Part shown: in pieces, positions 17,332 through 26,792 of the stretch | Position numbering within the stretch: position 1 is the first letter of the stretch | Layout of the letters: each line of letters starts with the position of its first letter | Assembly (NCBI GenBank): GCA_006247105.1 | Contig: CM016926.1 | Span: 868,001-932,000, forward strand | DNA length: 64,000 nucleotides | Direction: 5' to 3' | From: Giardia muris | Lineage: Eukaryota; Fornicata; Diplomonadida; Hexamitidae | The notes under the pieces: model-generated | Databases searched by the model: none | What the model saw: the letters and a program-made list of their open reading frames with translations, nothing else | What the model was told of the DNA's origin: nothing | Program-made: the position numbers and the translations under genes

Positions 17332-19218
17332 ATGCCAACCAGTACACTCTGGTTCGCGGCGGCGGTCGGGAATAACACAGATTACGTTCGGGAGCACCTG
17401 ACTGAGTATGCGCGGTCCATCAACGCGTCGGGGGAGACGGCCCTGATGATCGCCGCGCGCCATAACTGTGGTGCCGCTGCTGCTTTGTTGGCGACGGCCG
17501 AGAGCGGGATGACGAACCCAGAGGGAAAGAACGCTATGATGATCGCTGCTGAGAACAATAACGTCGGAATCTGTCGGATCCTCCTTCCGCATGAGGTCCA
17601 TGCCGTTGGCCCCAAACATGTCACCCCCCTCATGCTCGCGGCCGCGAAGGGGAACCTCGACGTCGTTATTCTCCTGACCCCGATCCTCTGGACAAAGTCC
17701 GATGATGCTGGGCGGACGGCACTGGACTATGCTTGCATGTCCTCATCCCTTGACTGCCTCAGACACGTCCTGGCGAAGGTTCCAAACATCACCGCAGCCG
17801 CCCTCGGGAGTGCGCGTAACACGGCCGCGGTTACTCGCAACGCAGCTGCACTCGACCTACTAGATAGATACTCCGATACCCATAGTCGATCTCCCATGGT
17901 AGCTTCTGACTTATCGAAGAGCACTAAGGCGGGGAGTCGGGGCTCTGCACTCGCAGACTCCGGGCCTCGCGGTTCTCTCTCATCCATCGAGTCTCACATT
18001 TCGACACTGACCACTGGGACTGCCGACTCCTCAGTCAACGTGTACCACAAATACCTCGCGGCGGCAAAGCAGCGGCGAGTCTCCGTCGGAACTTTAGATG
18101 GGTCGCTCCCTTTGAGTGCCTCGACTTCATCACAGCGGAGCGAGGAGGATCAAGAGGTGATTCGATGCCTGACAGAGTTCCGCGACCCCGGTGGGCGGAC
18201 GATCCTGATGCTCGCTGTCCTCGCTGATGCTGTTAAAGCCGCACAGCAACTCCTCTTCTGCTCACGCCACAAAGACGCCCATGGAATGACTGCCCTGATG
18301 TACGCTGCTGTTCGGGGGAACACGGATCTTGTGAGCCTGCTCTGCCCCCACGAGGGCGGCTATAGAGATGCATCCGGGCATACAGCGCTCATGCTCGCGA
18401 CACACCTCGACCGTATCGACGCGATTCGTGTCCTTATGCCCGTCGAGACCCGCATGCGGGATGGGGCCGGCATCACGGCTCTGATGTACGCGGTCCAGGC
18501 GGGACACGTTGCAGCCGCACGGATCCTCGTCCAATCCGAGTCGGGAATCCAGGATACGGAGGGCCGCACGGCCTTGATGTATGCAGCCCGCGGTGGAAGC
18601 AAGGGACTTGTTACCACACTCAAGGAGGTGGAGGCAGGGCGGCGCACACGATTGGGGCTCACAGCCCTCATGATTGCGGCGTTCTACGGGCAGATGGATG
18701 CGGCCTACGCCCTTCTTGATAAGGAGGCGAAGATGCAGGTCATTGAGGGCCCACTCGTCGGGATGACCGCGCTCATGCTGGCGGCCCTTCGCAACGTCCA
18801 GTCGATAGTTCTTTTTCTCAAGGACCTCGAGGCTGGCATGACAATCCCCACGGGGGCGTCTTCGGAGGTCGAGGGTATGACTGCGCTCATGTTTGCGGCC
18901 ATGGCCGGGCACGATACGGTGGTTAGGCTCCTCCTGCCGAAGGAGGGGGGACGACAGCGTGCAAATGGATACACGGCGTTGATGGACGCGGCTCAGGCTG
19001 GGCATGCCGCATGTGTTGATATCCTGCGGAAGACGGAGGCGGGTCGCCAACTTCCGGATGGGAGGACGGCTCTCATCCTAGCGGTCCAGAACGGTCACGA
19101 GGTCTGCGCGCGTATTCTGGCGAAGCATGAGAAGGGGCTCCGCACTCTTGACGGCCATACGGCGGAGCATTACGCTCGGGAGATGGGGTTGCAGTCGCTC
19201 CTGGGCATCCTGAAGTAG
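17332..19218 (+). CDS. Ankyrin-repeat protein (protein 21.1 type)
   Basis: A 628-residue protein. The start at 17332 (MPTSTLWFAAAVGNN) matches the opening of the ankyrin gene at 1790. About fifteen ankyrin units in two blocks (about 10-190 and 300-625) carry the consensus GxTALMxAA, for example GMTALMYAA, GHTALMLAT and GRTALMYAA. A serine-rich spacer separates the blocks. No kinase, RING or coiled-coil part. AGTGAAC, a good Giardia poly(A) signal, lies 9 bp past the stop. The role is unknown, presumably binding or scaffolding. Confidence 0.9.
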   Translation: MPTSTLWFAAAVGNNTDYVREHLTEYARSINASGETALMIAARHNCGAAAALLATAESGMTNPEGKNAMMIAAENNNVGICRILLPHEVHAVGPKHVTPLMLAAAKGNLDVVILLTPILWTKSDDAGRTALDYACMSSSLDCLRHVLAKVPNITAAALGSARNTAAVTRNAAALDLLDRYSDTHSRSPMVASDLSKSTKAGSRGSALADSGPRGSLSSIESHISTLTTGTADSSVNVYHKYLAAAKQRRVSVGTLDGSLPLSASTSSQRSEEDQEVIRCLTEFRDPGGRTILMLAVLADAVKAAQQLLFCSRHKDAHGMTALMYAAVRGNTDLVSLLCPHEGGYRDASGHTALMLATHLDRIDAIRVLMPVETRMRDGAGITALMYAVQAGHVAAARILVQSESGIQDTEGRTALMYAARGGSKGLVTTLKEVEAGRRTRLGLTALMIAAFYGQMDAAYALLDKEAKMQVIEGPLVGMTALMLAALRNVQSIVLFLKDLEAGMTIPTGASSEVEGMTALMFAAMAGHDTVVRLLLPKEGGRQRANGYTALMDAAQAGHAACVDILRKTEAGRQLPDGRTALILAVQNGHEVCARILAKHEKGLRTLDGHTAEHYAREMGLQSLLGILK

Positions 19219-19226
19219 CGGGAGGT

Positions 19227-19233
19227 AGTGAAC
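19227..19233 (+). terminator. Poly(A) signal AGTGAAC
   Basis: Matches the Giardia AGTRAAY polyadenylation consensus, placed 9 bp after the stop of the ankyrin gene at 17332-19218. Confidence 0.6.
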
Positions 19234-19240
19234 CGCTATG

Positions 19241-20596
19241 CTAACCAGTGATGTTGTATAATGTGCCGGTCGGTGCGCGCTGGAGACGAGCTAGTCTGTG
19301 GAAGCGGGCTCGAATGACGCAGAAGGCGATGAGGACGGCCAAGAGGGCAACGCCCATGATCACCCCGATGGTGATGAGAGAGATGTAGAGGGCATTATTC
19401 TTATCCATCGGAGCGTTCTTACCGTCAAGTCCATCGTTATCGTACGGGGCGTCGTCAGGGTCAAGTCCGTTCTCGCCGCGCGTAAGTCGGGAGTCGTAAT
19501 AGTCGAAGTATTCGTCAGGCCGTACGTATTCCTTTCCTAACGCCAGGATGGAGTCGCGGTCGACGAGGATGAAGTTGAAGTCTCTCGTTCTAAGGCTATC
19601 GTGGGCTTGAGGAATGGCGGCGTAGGCAGTGTGTTCGCTGCACATAGTGTTGCGCCCAATAGGGATGTACGCGTACCCGTATATTCCCCAGCTTTCACCC
19701 CAGGAATTCCTAATGACCCAGACGTCGACCCCCTTGTGCTTTCCATAGCCAACGAAGACGATTTGGTGATCGGCACCATAGGTTACACACTCCTGATGGA
19801 AGACTCCGCCACTATAGCGGGAAAAGGCGTCGCTCCCAAGTAACCCATTACTTTGGGTGTACATGGCTCCAACCACGGGGATGCCGCGCGCTATGTAACT
19901 CTTGATCACGGAGATGGTCTTAGCGTCGAAGCTTTTTCGTGCATCCTGGAAGATGTGGACGACGTTCGCCTTGCATAACGAGGAGACCGATGCGGTCAAG
20001 AAAGGATTGAGGTAAGCCTTGGCTGGAAGTAAGGGAGTAGGACGTACGATCTCCTTTGGGTTCTGAGTGATGGAAGCAGATTCGTATGGGAAATGCTCTG
20101 CGACTTCTAGGGTGTCGTAATGGCCATGAGCGAGGTCAAAGAGGGCGTAGACGAAGTTCCCGCCCTCACAGAAGTTGTTGACCCCGAACTTGGAGGAGTT
20201 AAGGATGAACTGTTCTGAGACATTAGTGAGAACCCCTCCAAAGAAGGGTTCTACTGGAGTTCCTGTATAGTTCGAGCGGGAGGCCATTATCACGGCCTCG
20301 GCCGCGGCACTAGTTCCAAAGGCCCAACACGACCCACAGCGCCCTTGGTCCTTGACTGGGCTCTGTAGACCAACCTCCCGTAGGTCAAACGAGGCAGGAA
20401 TGTTCGCTAGCCTTCCAAGCGGGTCCTCCAGTAGGTAGACAGATTGGCACTCATGCATATCGTTGTAGCGTTCATGCAGATTATAGAACAATCTAGCGGC
20501 CTGACGAATTAAACCCTTCGTGGAGACGATGGTGACGTTTTCGAGCGATAATGGGATGTATCTCCCCACCACGAGGGCTATGATGGCCAGGAACAT
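19241..20596 (-). CDS. Papain-family (C1A) cysteine protease with C-terminal membrane anchor
   Basis: A 451-residue protein. A short signal peptide (MFLAIIALVVG) and an unusually short propeptide precede the mature start PASFDLR. Catalytic residues are present: Q84 and C90 in QGRCGSCWAFG, H277 in GADHQIVFVGYG and N297 in RNSWGESWG. After the protease domain an acidic, aspartate-rich stalk leads to one transmembrane helix near 402-427 and a short basic cytoplasmic tail. A type I anchored cathepsin suggests action at lysosome-like peripheral vacuoles or the cell surface; Giardia cathepsins work in encystation, excystation and host interaction. No occluding loop, so not a standard cathepsin B. 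ATG 20596 follows TTCCAGGAGAAAA. Confidence 0.9.
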   Translation of the reverse strand: MFLAIIALVVGRYIPLSLENVTIVSTKGLIRQAARLFYNLHERYNDMHECQSVYLLEDPLGRLANIPASFDLREVGLQSPVKDQGRCGSCWAFGTSAAAEAVIMASRSNYTGTPVEPFFGGVLTNVSEQFILNSSKFGVNNFCEGGNFVYALFDLAHGHYDTLEVAEHFPYESASITQNPKEIVRPTPLLPAKAYLNPFLTASVSSLCKANVVHIFQDARKSFDAKTISVIKSYIARGIPVVGAMYTQSNGLLGSDAFSRYSGGVFHQECVTYGADHQIVFVGYGKHKGVDVWVIRNSWGESWGIYGYAYIPIGRNTMCSEHTAYAAIPQAHDSLRTRDFNFILVDRDSILALGKEYVRPDEYFDYYDSRLTRGENGLDPDDAPYDNDGLDGKNAPMDKNNALYISLITIGVIMGVALLAVLIAFCVIRARFHRLARLQRAPTGTLYNITG

Positions 20597-20609
20597 TTTT
20601 CTCCTGGAA

Positions 20610-20688
20610 GGTACTGTAGAGCCATCGCAACGAGCCCTTACATAGCCAGGTACCAGGCGTCAGGGCTTTATCCCAAGGACGGACGCCT
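20610..20688. other. Intergenic segment with two nested/adjacent stems
   Basis: In the 103-bp gap between the protease start and the aminotransferase end, GGTAC (20610-20614) can pair with GTACC (20650-20654), and AGGCGTC (20655-20661) with GACGCCT (20682-20688) immediately after. Possible structured RNA or simply 3'-UTR/promoter sequence; no known RNA family recognised. Confidence 0.3.
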
Positions 20689-20699
20689 CGGTGAGAGGT

Positions 20700-21977
20700 T
20701 CACTTCTTCAAGGGAAACTTGGCAATAGCATCTGCAATGGCTTCCGCGACGTAATCAATATTCGCATCAGTTAGCCCGCACATCGACATGCGTCCTCCAG
20801 ACTTCACCATATATATGCTCCACTTCTCGCGGAGATAATCGACGTGCTCTGGGGCCAGCCCCGTGTATGTGAACATCCCGATTGCAGATACGAGGTGATC
20901 CCACCCACCGGAGGGCCCAGGCCCTGGGACCCGGCGCTCGGAAAGCGCGGCATGAAGGCGTTGTCGCATGGTACGGATACGCCCGCTCATCGTTGCGACG
21001 TCCGCATAAAACATCTTGAGGAGATGAGGGTCATGCACGATTGTCTGGACGATGTACGCGCCATGGATGGCGGACAAGGACCAAGTAGCACGGACCAGCG
21101 AGGCTAAACCGCTCGTCAGAGCCGCCGAGAGCTGCTTATTCTCCGCCTCCGACCCAGCACCACCATGGACGACATGGATGCAACCAACACGTTCTCCATA
21201 AAGCCCGAAGTTCTTCGAGAAGGATTGAGCGACGAGGACGTCGACCCCAGCCGCAACGAAGTCCCGAACAGCGCGTGCGTCGTCCTCGAAGGAGCCCGTC
21301 GCAAACCCCTGATATGCAGAGTCAAAGAACACGACATGCCCATGGGCCTTGATGGCGTCTCGAATCTTGTCCCATTGCGCCACGGTATAATCGATCCCCG
21401 ATGGGTTATGTGCACATGCATGAAAGAGGAACACACTCCCGCGGGGCGCCTTCGTAATCACCTGAAGAGCCCCCTCGAGGTCAATCTCGAGGGAGCCGGC
21501 CCTGAGATAAGGGTACTCCTTGTATTTGCGCCCGGAGTCTCCGAAGACGTTGTTGAATAGCGAATAATGGTTTGGCCACGTCGGAGCTGGGAGGTAGACG
21601 TCAGCACTCTTCAACCAGTGATGAATCAGTTGGAACCCGATATACAACGACCCGGACCCGGAAATGGCTTGGCAGCTCGCCACACGACCTTGCTGAAGCA
21701 CAGGAGAGTCGGCTCCGAACATCAACCGTTGAGCAGCTTCAAGGAACTTCGGAAAGCCGGCCATCGGCGGGTACTCCTTGTTGAACGTTGTGAGGTCGGC
21801 AGAGATGACCTTCTCAGCCTCACGAACAGAGGGCAGGATCCAGGGCTTTCCAGTCTCGTCACGATACGCCCCAACTCCGAGGTTCACCTTCTTCGGGTTC
21901 GAATCGGCCGCAAAGAGTGCGTTTAGGTTCAGGATCGGGTCGGGTACAGCAGGAGGGTAACCAGCGAAGACGGTCAT
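20700..21977 (-). CDS. Aspartate aminotransferase
   Basis: A 425-residue class I PLP enzyme interconverting aspartate and oxaloacetate with glutamate and 2-oxoglutarate. The start at 21977 follows CAATTAAAATG and gives the normal family N-terminus (PPAVPDPILNLNALF); the upstream ATG would add a non-conserved leader. The PLP lysine is K255 in SFSKNFGLYGERVG; the NPSG motif (191-194) with N191, D219 and Y222 are the usual cofactor contacts, and a late arginine in GGRMSM would bind the substrate carboxylate. Cytosolic, without targeting sequence. In Giardia the enzyme feeds aspartate carbon into pyruvate metabolism. Confidence 0.95.
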   Translation of the reverse strand: MTVFAGYPPAVPDPILNLNALFAADSNPKKVNLGVGAYRDETGKPWILPSVREAEKVISADLTTFNKEYPPMAGFPKFLEAAQRLMFGADSPVLQQGRVASCQAISGSGSLYIGFQLIHHWLKSADVYLPAPTWPNHYSLFNNVFGDSGRKYKEYPYLRAGSLEIDLEGALQVITKAPRGSVFLFHACAHNPSGIDYTVAQWDKIRDAIKAHGHVVFFDSAYQGFATGSFEDDARAVRDFVAAGVDVLVAQSFSKNFGLYGERVGCIHVVHGGAGSEAENKQLSAALTSGLASLVRATWSLSAIHGAYIVQTIVHDPHLLKMFYADVATMSGRIRTMRQRLHAALSERRVPGPGPSGGWDHLVSAIGMFTYTGLAPEHVDYLREKWSIYMVKSGGRMSMCGLTDANIDYVAEAIADAIAKFPLKK

Positions 21978-22041
21978 TTTAATTGACCCAGCCCCGTCTA
22001 CGACCTTCATAGACCGGAGTTGACTAAGAAAGACCACCTCG

Positions 22042-22048
22042 ATTTACT
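22042..22048 (-). terminator. Poly(A) signal AGTAAAT overlapping stop codon
   Basis: Reads GCAGTAAATC on the minus strand; the TAA inside it is the stop codon of the eS8 gene, so stop and polyadenylation signal overlap completely. Confidence 0.6.
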
Positions 22049-22589
22049 GCTTCCTGGCTGCCTTCGGCCCCTTCGTCTGAAGCTTGCTTTGGTAGAAGGC
22101 TAGCTCGGGCCCCTCGAGGACGTACCCATCAGCAGCACCCACCTGCCCAGGGCGAGAGGAGATACGAGCGAGGATACGGCCCTCGTTGATCTGATCGATA
22201 ATCGTCTGGTCCTTCGACTTCCCGACCGCATCCTGGAAGGGCGCCGCGTCGATGTGGACGATCGCACCCTTCACGAGGGTGTTTGTGCGAACGAGCTCGT
22301 TGGACGTCGCGTTATAGACAACGGAAAGAATGCGAGCCCTATGAGAGACCTGGGCGCTACCCCACGCGAAGCTCCCGGCCTCGAGGCGGAGAGCACGGTG
22401 CTTCAGATTCCCTCCACGGCAACGGATGATGGAGATCTTCGCACCCTCGCGCTTCTTCGTAGTCGCCTTCATCACGAGCCTTGTGCGAGCAGCCGGACGT
22501 CCGAGCAGGGACTTGCGCTTCTTGTGCCAATGCGGGCGGGCACCGCCCGACTTCGTACGCTTGTACATCCTGTCGCGTGTAATACCCAT
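22044..22589 (-). CDS. RPS8: Small-subunit ribosomal protein eS8
   Basis: A 181-residue protein. The start MGITRDRMYKRTKSGG is the universal eS8 opening, so ATG 22589 is right and the longer frame upstream (to 22673) is not coding. Diagnostic blocks KKRKSLLGRPAARTRL, RGGNLKHRALRLEAGSFAWGS and YNATSNELVRTNTLVKGAIV are all present. It sits in the 40S body and is essential for 18S maturation. The gene is divergent from the Asteroid-like gene, with a 147-bp gap. Confidence 0.97.
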   Translation of the reverse strand: MGITRDRMYKRTKSGGARPHWHKKRKSLLGRPAARTRLVMKATTKKREGAKISIIRCRGGNLKHRALRLEAGSFAWGSAQVSHRARILSVVYNATSNELVRTNTLVKGAIVHIDAAPFQDAVGKSKDQTIIDQINEGRILARISSRPGQVGAADGYVLEGPELAFYQSKLQTKGPKAARKQ

Positions 22590-22736
22590 CGATCGCTCAG
22601 CCTGTTTTGCTTCTCCGAAATTCGGAATCAAATTGATTCGCGTGCCACCCTCGAACTCAAGGATGATAGCCACACAGATGTATTGGGAGGTTCTCTCTCT
22701 AGAGAAGTATCGCTAAGCTCGCATGCCAAAAAGGAA

Positions 22737-25064
22737 ATGGCTGTCAGGCATCTCGCTCGCTACGTGCAGCAAACTCCTGGGCTCGCGGTCCGTGAAGCGC
22801 TCCATGGGACGGAGCGGAAGCGGATGCACGTCGTGGTTGACGGAGAGGCCCTTCTCTACTATCTGTACATGTCCCGCGTCGATTGGTCCTACGGGGGTGA
22901 GAACCCTCGCCTGACCTCGGCCGTCGCATGGTTTGTGGGCTCACTCCAGAAGTGTGCCATCACTCCTCTCGTATTCTTCTCCCCGCACACCTGGGCCGGA
23001 GATACCGCCGAGACGCGCCAGCAACGATACGCCCAGCGCCTTGTGGCTCTTGGCGAAGCGTGTGCGGGGATTCTGGAGTGTCCCGCCCATGCTTTCCCCC
23101 GTGCGAGCCGTGGGTTCCGCTTCCACCCCTTGGCGCGTCAGACCTTTATCGAGGCTTTAAGAAGCTGCGAGGTGAAGCTCGCGTGTACTGACGGGCCTCT
23201 GGTTCCGTACGTGGCCGCCTATTCCCAGGCGAACAGCCTCCCCGTCATGGCATACGAGCCAGTCTACCTCGCCTGTGGCATTCCTTATTACATCCACCTG
23301 GATTCGGTCCAATTCAAAAGGGATGAGCTCCACGCGCTTGTGATCCGCCCAGAGGTGGTTCGGGAGCGCCTCGGCTTAGATCTTCGTCAGTTTCAGCTTC
23401 TCTGTACCCTACTCCCTTCGGACTATCCGTACGCGCACGCCTTGGAGCCGTTTCGCTCAGAGTTCGCACTTAGGGATGATCCTGACTCCGAGGCCTCCTT
23501 CCGTCCTGAGTCCGTTCCACACCTTGCTAGGTTCGTCGTTGAGCATCTATCTGATGATACCCCCGAGACGCTGTCGAACTTCATTACCCTGGTGCTCAAG
23601 AAGAACGGGGAGGCTCTGACGAACTGTCCTCTGCCAAATCAGTCGCAACTGGATGACCTTGCCCTGACGAAGGGAATCAACGAGTTTCTCGCCGGGTTTC
23701 TCCCCGTGGACTCTAAAGTGCCCATCGCCATTCGGCCGACCTCTCCGAATCTAACTGTGCTCCAGGCTCTTCCCGCGTGGGTGCTGGGCGCCTTCCGTTC
23801 CGGAAAGGTGTCTCAGTCCTTCCTCACGCTCTTGAACGCCGACTATGTGGTCTGCGAAGGTGGCCTCGAGGATTGCGTCGTGCGTGACGGGGCCAGTGTC
23901 CTTGTCCGCACCTCGGGGAGCTGTCCCGCGGAATACCTTCGTATAACTGTTTATGCGATGTTGCGCCTTTCAACCGTTGTCGAGCAACGCCGAATGGGTG
24001 GGGAGTGGGTTTCGGAAAGAATCGCCGTTCCACCCTTCGAAGAGATTAGTAGGAGATGTGGGGTATTCCAGCATGACGTCGGAGGTGGTTATGATTATCT
24101 GGCGGAGATGCCGAGGATGACTAAGGGCGACCGTCGCACGATCGTCCTTAGTCTTTTGCTCGACGGAAACCAACAAGCGCTCGCCGCAATCAATGCCCAA
24201 TTCGGCGAATCAAGCTTTCTTGAGAATGCCAATTCTCTTGTGCGCACCAGTACGCGGAGCGACGAGAAGCCCATTTATGAGTACGATCCGGATACCGATA
24301 TGTTCTTCATTGCTTGTCTCGTGGCCTTCCTTCAAAGTCTTAGCCAGCTCGAGGTGAATATGCCAGGCGCCGGACCAGCTTTGTCGCCTGAGCTACTCGC
24401 AACTATCCTCACTTCTTTCGCGCTCCCTATCACGTCCGGGCCTCTCTCCGTCATTACTCGCACCCGCTCGCCGCCACGCGACTTGAACCTTCTTACTGTG
24501 AGCAGTGCCCTTCAGCAGATAATGGAGGTGGCCCTGAGCATCAACGCTTTACATGGAACCCCATTCGCGGTTCAGCTCCCCTCTCTCCACAATGGTTTCA
24601 TGGCGGCACTTATTTATGCCGATGAGATGGAAGCGTGCACCTCACAGATGCATCTTTTTGCCCGCGAGCTAGCTGGTTCGGTCCCCTTCTGGGAGACTGA
24701 GTACCATCAGGAGGTCAAGCACCAGCACGAAAGGGTTGGGGCTCGGGGCTTGTCCGTCCAGGATGCGTACGTCCTCGCACATGCGCTCGATTACGAGGTC
24801 ATCCGTAGGTTCATCACGGTGTTGAGGGCCCTGGAACTGAAGGGGTCATCTAGAGAGGCCGTGCAGAAGCTTGTCTCTGGCGAATATTATCGAGCAAAGA
24901 CAACGGGACCTATGGAAGCACGCTTCGCGACAGTGGAGTCCGAGGCCTTAGCCAACCAGGAGAGGAGGGTTCGGACTCAGAAGGCAAGCGCCCACAATTC
25001 CGTCCATCCGGTGGTCGTTCCCTCGGAGCTATTCGCGAACCTTAGACGTTTTCATGACGAGTAG
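22737..25064 (+). CDS. Asteroid-like protein with XPG/FEN1 PIN fold
   Basis: A 775-residue protein using ATG 22737 (after GCCAAAAAGGAA). The opening is like Asteroid/FAM120: MAVRHLARYVQQTPG, then MHVVVDGEALLYYLYMS, where the first catalytic aspartate of the PIN nuclease sits (VVDG), then CAITPLVFFSPH, then ACTDGPLVPYVAAYSQANSLP near 305 as the second nuclease half. These proteins resemble XPG/FEN1 nucleases but often have incomplete acidic sites; here only part of the acidic set is visible, so nuclease activity is uncertain. The remainder is helical without recognised domains. The stop is 2 bp from the convergent membrane-protein gene. Confidence 0.75.
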   Translation: MAVRHLARYVQQTPGLAVREALHGTERKRMHVVVDGEALLYYLYMSRVDWSYGGENPRLTSAVAWFVGSLQKCAITPLVFFSPHTWAGDTAETRQQRYAQRLVALGEACAGILECPAHAFPRASRGFRFHPLARQTFIEALRSCEVKLACTDGPLVPYVAAYSQANSLPVMAYEPVYLACGIPYYIHLDSVQFKRDELHALVIRPEVVRERLGLDLRQFQLLCTLLPSDYPYAHALEPFRSEFALRDDPDSEASFRPESVPHLARFVVEHLSDDTPETLSNFITLVLKKNGEALTNCPLPNQSQLDDLALTKGINEFLAGFLPVDSKVPIAIRPTSPNLTVLQALPAWVLGAFRSGKVSQSFLTLLNADYVVCEGGLEDCVVRDGASVLVRTSGSCPAEYLRITVYAMLRLSTVVEQRRMGGEWVSERIAVPPFEEISRRCGVFQHDVGGGYDYLAEMPRMTKGDRRTIVLSLLLDGNQQALAAINAQFGESSFLENANSLVRTSTRSDEKPIYEYDPDTDMFFIACLVAFLQSLSQLEVNMPGAGPALSPELLATILTSFALPITSGPLSVITRTRSPPRDLNLLTVSSALQQIMEVALSINALHGTPFAVQLPSLHNGFMAALIYADEMEACTSQMHLFARELAGSVPFWETEYHQEVKHQHERVGARGLSVQDAYVLAHALDYEVIRRFITVLRALELKGSSREAVQKLVSGEYYRAKTTGPMEARFATVESEALANQERRVRTQKASAHNSVHPVVVPSELFANLRRFHDE

Positions 25065-25066
25065 AT

Positions 25067-25927
25067 CTATGCTGCCTTACTAAGAGAAGGAAGTGGGAGT
25101 CTAAGAAGCCTCTTGTTTGTGGCCATGGCCGTCAACGCCGTTCTATGCAGGATGATGCGATAGACGCTACCGACCTCGAAGCTCTTGTATTTAATATAGT
25201 AGACGACGTAAATGACGGCATTTAGACCATCGATGGCACCGCAGACGAGTTGCGCAAGGGTGCTACTAACCCAGCGCAAAGAGACATAAAGGAGACCAAA
25301 GACAATACCTCTGACGACCTGGACATTAACATTGTCCATAATAGAGTCGGATGGAAAGTGAGTCGTAAGTAATTCGCTTCGAAGGGGGTCGGGGGCGGTC
25401 ATGCATGCAAGTAACTTCAAGGCACCTCTCCATAAGGGCCTGCCACAAAAGCATATAACGAAAGGAAAGATCATACTTGAAGCATGCTTCAAGTAAAGAA
25501 GCTCGGCGACCAAGGACTTGGAGATGGCGTCAAGAACGTATCCTAGACAGCTCATTATCAAGAGATAGGGCGTATTACTGACTGGGGTGTATGCCACATC
25601 CTTGTCGGCATGAATGAAGAGAAGAAAGAAGAGGAAAAAGAAGAGATATGGGAAGTTGGCGAGGTAACCCCCCAGATTATATGTCTCGCTCAACCCAATA
25701 ACCCCTCTAGCGATGATCGAGTTGATCGTCACGTCGATGAAGAAAAACGTCATTGACATCGCTGGCGAGATTCTAAACTGGAAGGCCGCGTTCTCGAGCA
25801 CCGTCCGGAACTGATATGCATCGCATTGAAAACAGATGAAATAGGCCCCAAGCCGATAGACGACTCCGAGCCTTTGTCCAATTGCCTCGAGCTTGTTGAA
25901 GAGAAAGGCCGTCTCAGGAATAAGCAT
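25067..25927 (-). CDS. Polytopic membrane protein, unknown
   Basis: A 286-residue protein with about six hydrophobic segments: near 57-77 (MTFFFIDVTINSIIARGVIG), 93-107 (a phenylalanine/leucine-rich stretch), 120-137, 150-162 (MIFPFVICFCG), 209-225 and 230-250. The C-terminus is basic and soluble. Size and topology are compatible with a small channel or transporter, but no signature motif was recognised. ATG 25927 follows CAAGGAAA. Confidence 0.75.
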   Translation of the reverse strand: MLIPETAFLFNKLEAIGQRLGVVYRLGAYFICFQCDAYQFRTVLENAAFQFRISPAMSMTFFFIDVTINSIIARGVIGLSETYNLGGYLANFPYLFFFLFFLLFIHADKDVAYTPVSNTPYLLIMSCLGYVLDAISKSLVAELLYLKHASSMIFPFVICFCGRPLWRGALKLLACMTAPDPLRSELLTTHFPSDSIMDNVNVQVVRGIVFGLLYVSLRWVSSTLAQLVCGAIDGLNAVIYVVYYIKYKSFEVGSVYRIILHRTALTAMATNKRLLRLPLPSLSKAA

Positions 25928-26196
25928 TTTCCTTGAGTTTCATCCTCCCCCTTCTTCCAATCTCGTATCTTCACTCGATTATAAATACTCCGGATTTGGT
26001 TGAGACTGAGGCCGAGTATTCTCATTTGAACGTGTTTTCCCTTCTCTCTTAAGCTCGAGGTCATACCTTTCTTCTACTAATGGTGTGAATCGTAGATATC
26101 CCTCACCTAGTCAGTCCTTCTAAAATCACCTTCTCCTTTCCTGTGCATCCTTAGTTACTTTACATGCCTATCTACTCTCAATTGACCTTGCACTTC

Positions 26197-26676
26197 CTAT
26201 AGGACCAAGCACATAATCGCCGTAAGAATGTACCTTCGATAGGTCTTCCCGCAGCAGAGGTCCATAACGAGAACGTAGGTGCTGTCGAGGTCGTTCTCTT
26301 CTCCCCTGATGCACCGGAGGATGTTCGGATGGTCGAGGGAGAGGAGTATCTCCGCCTCTTTGCGAATCTTCTCCCGGGTCTCCTCGCTATGTCTTCTAAG
26401 ACTGACGACCTTGACCGCCACGTTCCGGCCGCCCTTGTGGGCCGCATAGACCGTCCCGAATCCCCCTTCTCCGAGCACGGCGGTCAGGTGGTACCCCGAG
26501 AGGCTGTCTGGAAGCCTCGGAAGCGTGGGTTGGTGCACGAGCACTTTTCGCATCTTCTCGCCCTCTGCGTGCTCGGCTGCCGTCCTGCCCTCCCCGTCCT
26601 TCAGGTCCCTCTCCAGGAGGAGGAGGCCGACGCACTCCTCGTGTCCTCCCCCCACTGCATGCATCAGGGCCGTCAT
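26197..26676 (-). pseudogene. Ankyrin/NEK kinase fragment, left copy
   Basis: Reading from 26676: one ankyrin unit (TALMHAVGGGHEECVGLLL), a linker, then a kinase N-lobe with glycine loop GEGGFGTV, lysine in VAVKVV and the alphaC region, ending in a divergent and then unrelated stretch with a stop at 26197. The catalytic loop, DFG and C-lobe are missing. The part at 26311-26681 is an inverted near-identical copy of the plus-strand fragment at 30094-30464. Past the repeat the protein (EENDLDSTYVLVMDLCCG) is still kinase-like but differs from the other copy, so the repeat looks homogenised between two paralogues. The frame stays open to 26838, overlapping VSP sequence, with no good start. Confidence 0.75.
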
Positions 26677-26681
26677 GCCTG
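26311..26681 (-). repeat. Left arm of a 371-bp inverted repeat
   Basis: The reverse complement equals 30094-30464 over 371 bp, with one visible difference (26673, giving Thr versus Met). Agreement in all three frames shows the match is nucleotide-level. It encodes the kinase N-lobe and one ankyrin unit. The arms flank 3.4 kb containing the VSP and an ankyrin-RING pseudogene. Confidence 0.9.
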
Positions 26682-26792
26682 AGAAGTTCGGCTCGGTCGA
26701 GGAGTCTTCCAGCCATAGCCAGTGCAGTACTCGGGACGATCGACCGCTCCTCCGGAAGAGTAGCACCGGAGATCGACGTCCTCGAGGGCTCG

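Noticed and set aside
22671..22677. CACACAG, like the end of the Giardia intron acceptor, upstream of the Asteroid-like gene
   Set aside because: The branch-point part (CTRA) is missing and the gene has a good ATG and initiator downstream at 22737.
22254..22736. Upstream open extension of the Asteroid-like gene
   Set aside because: Antisense to conserved eS8 coding sequence; the family N-terminus begins at 22737.
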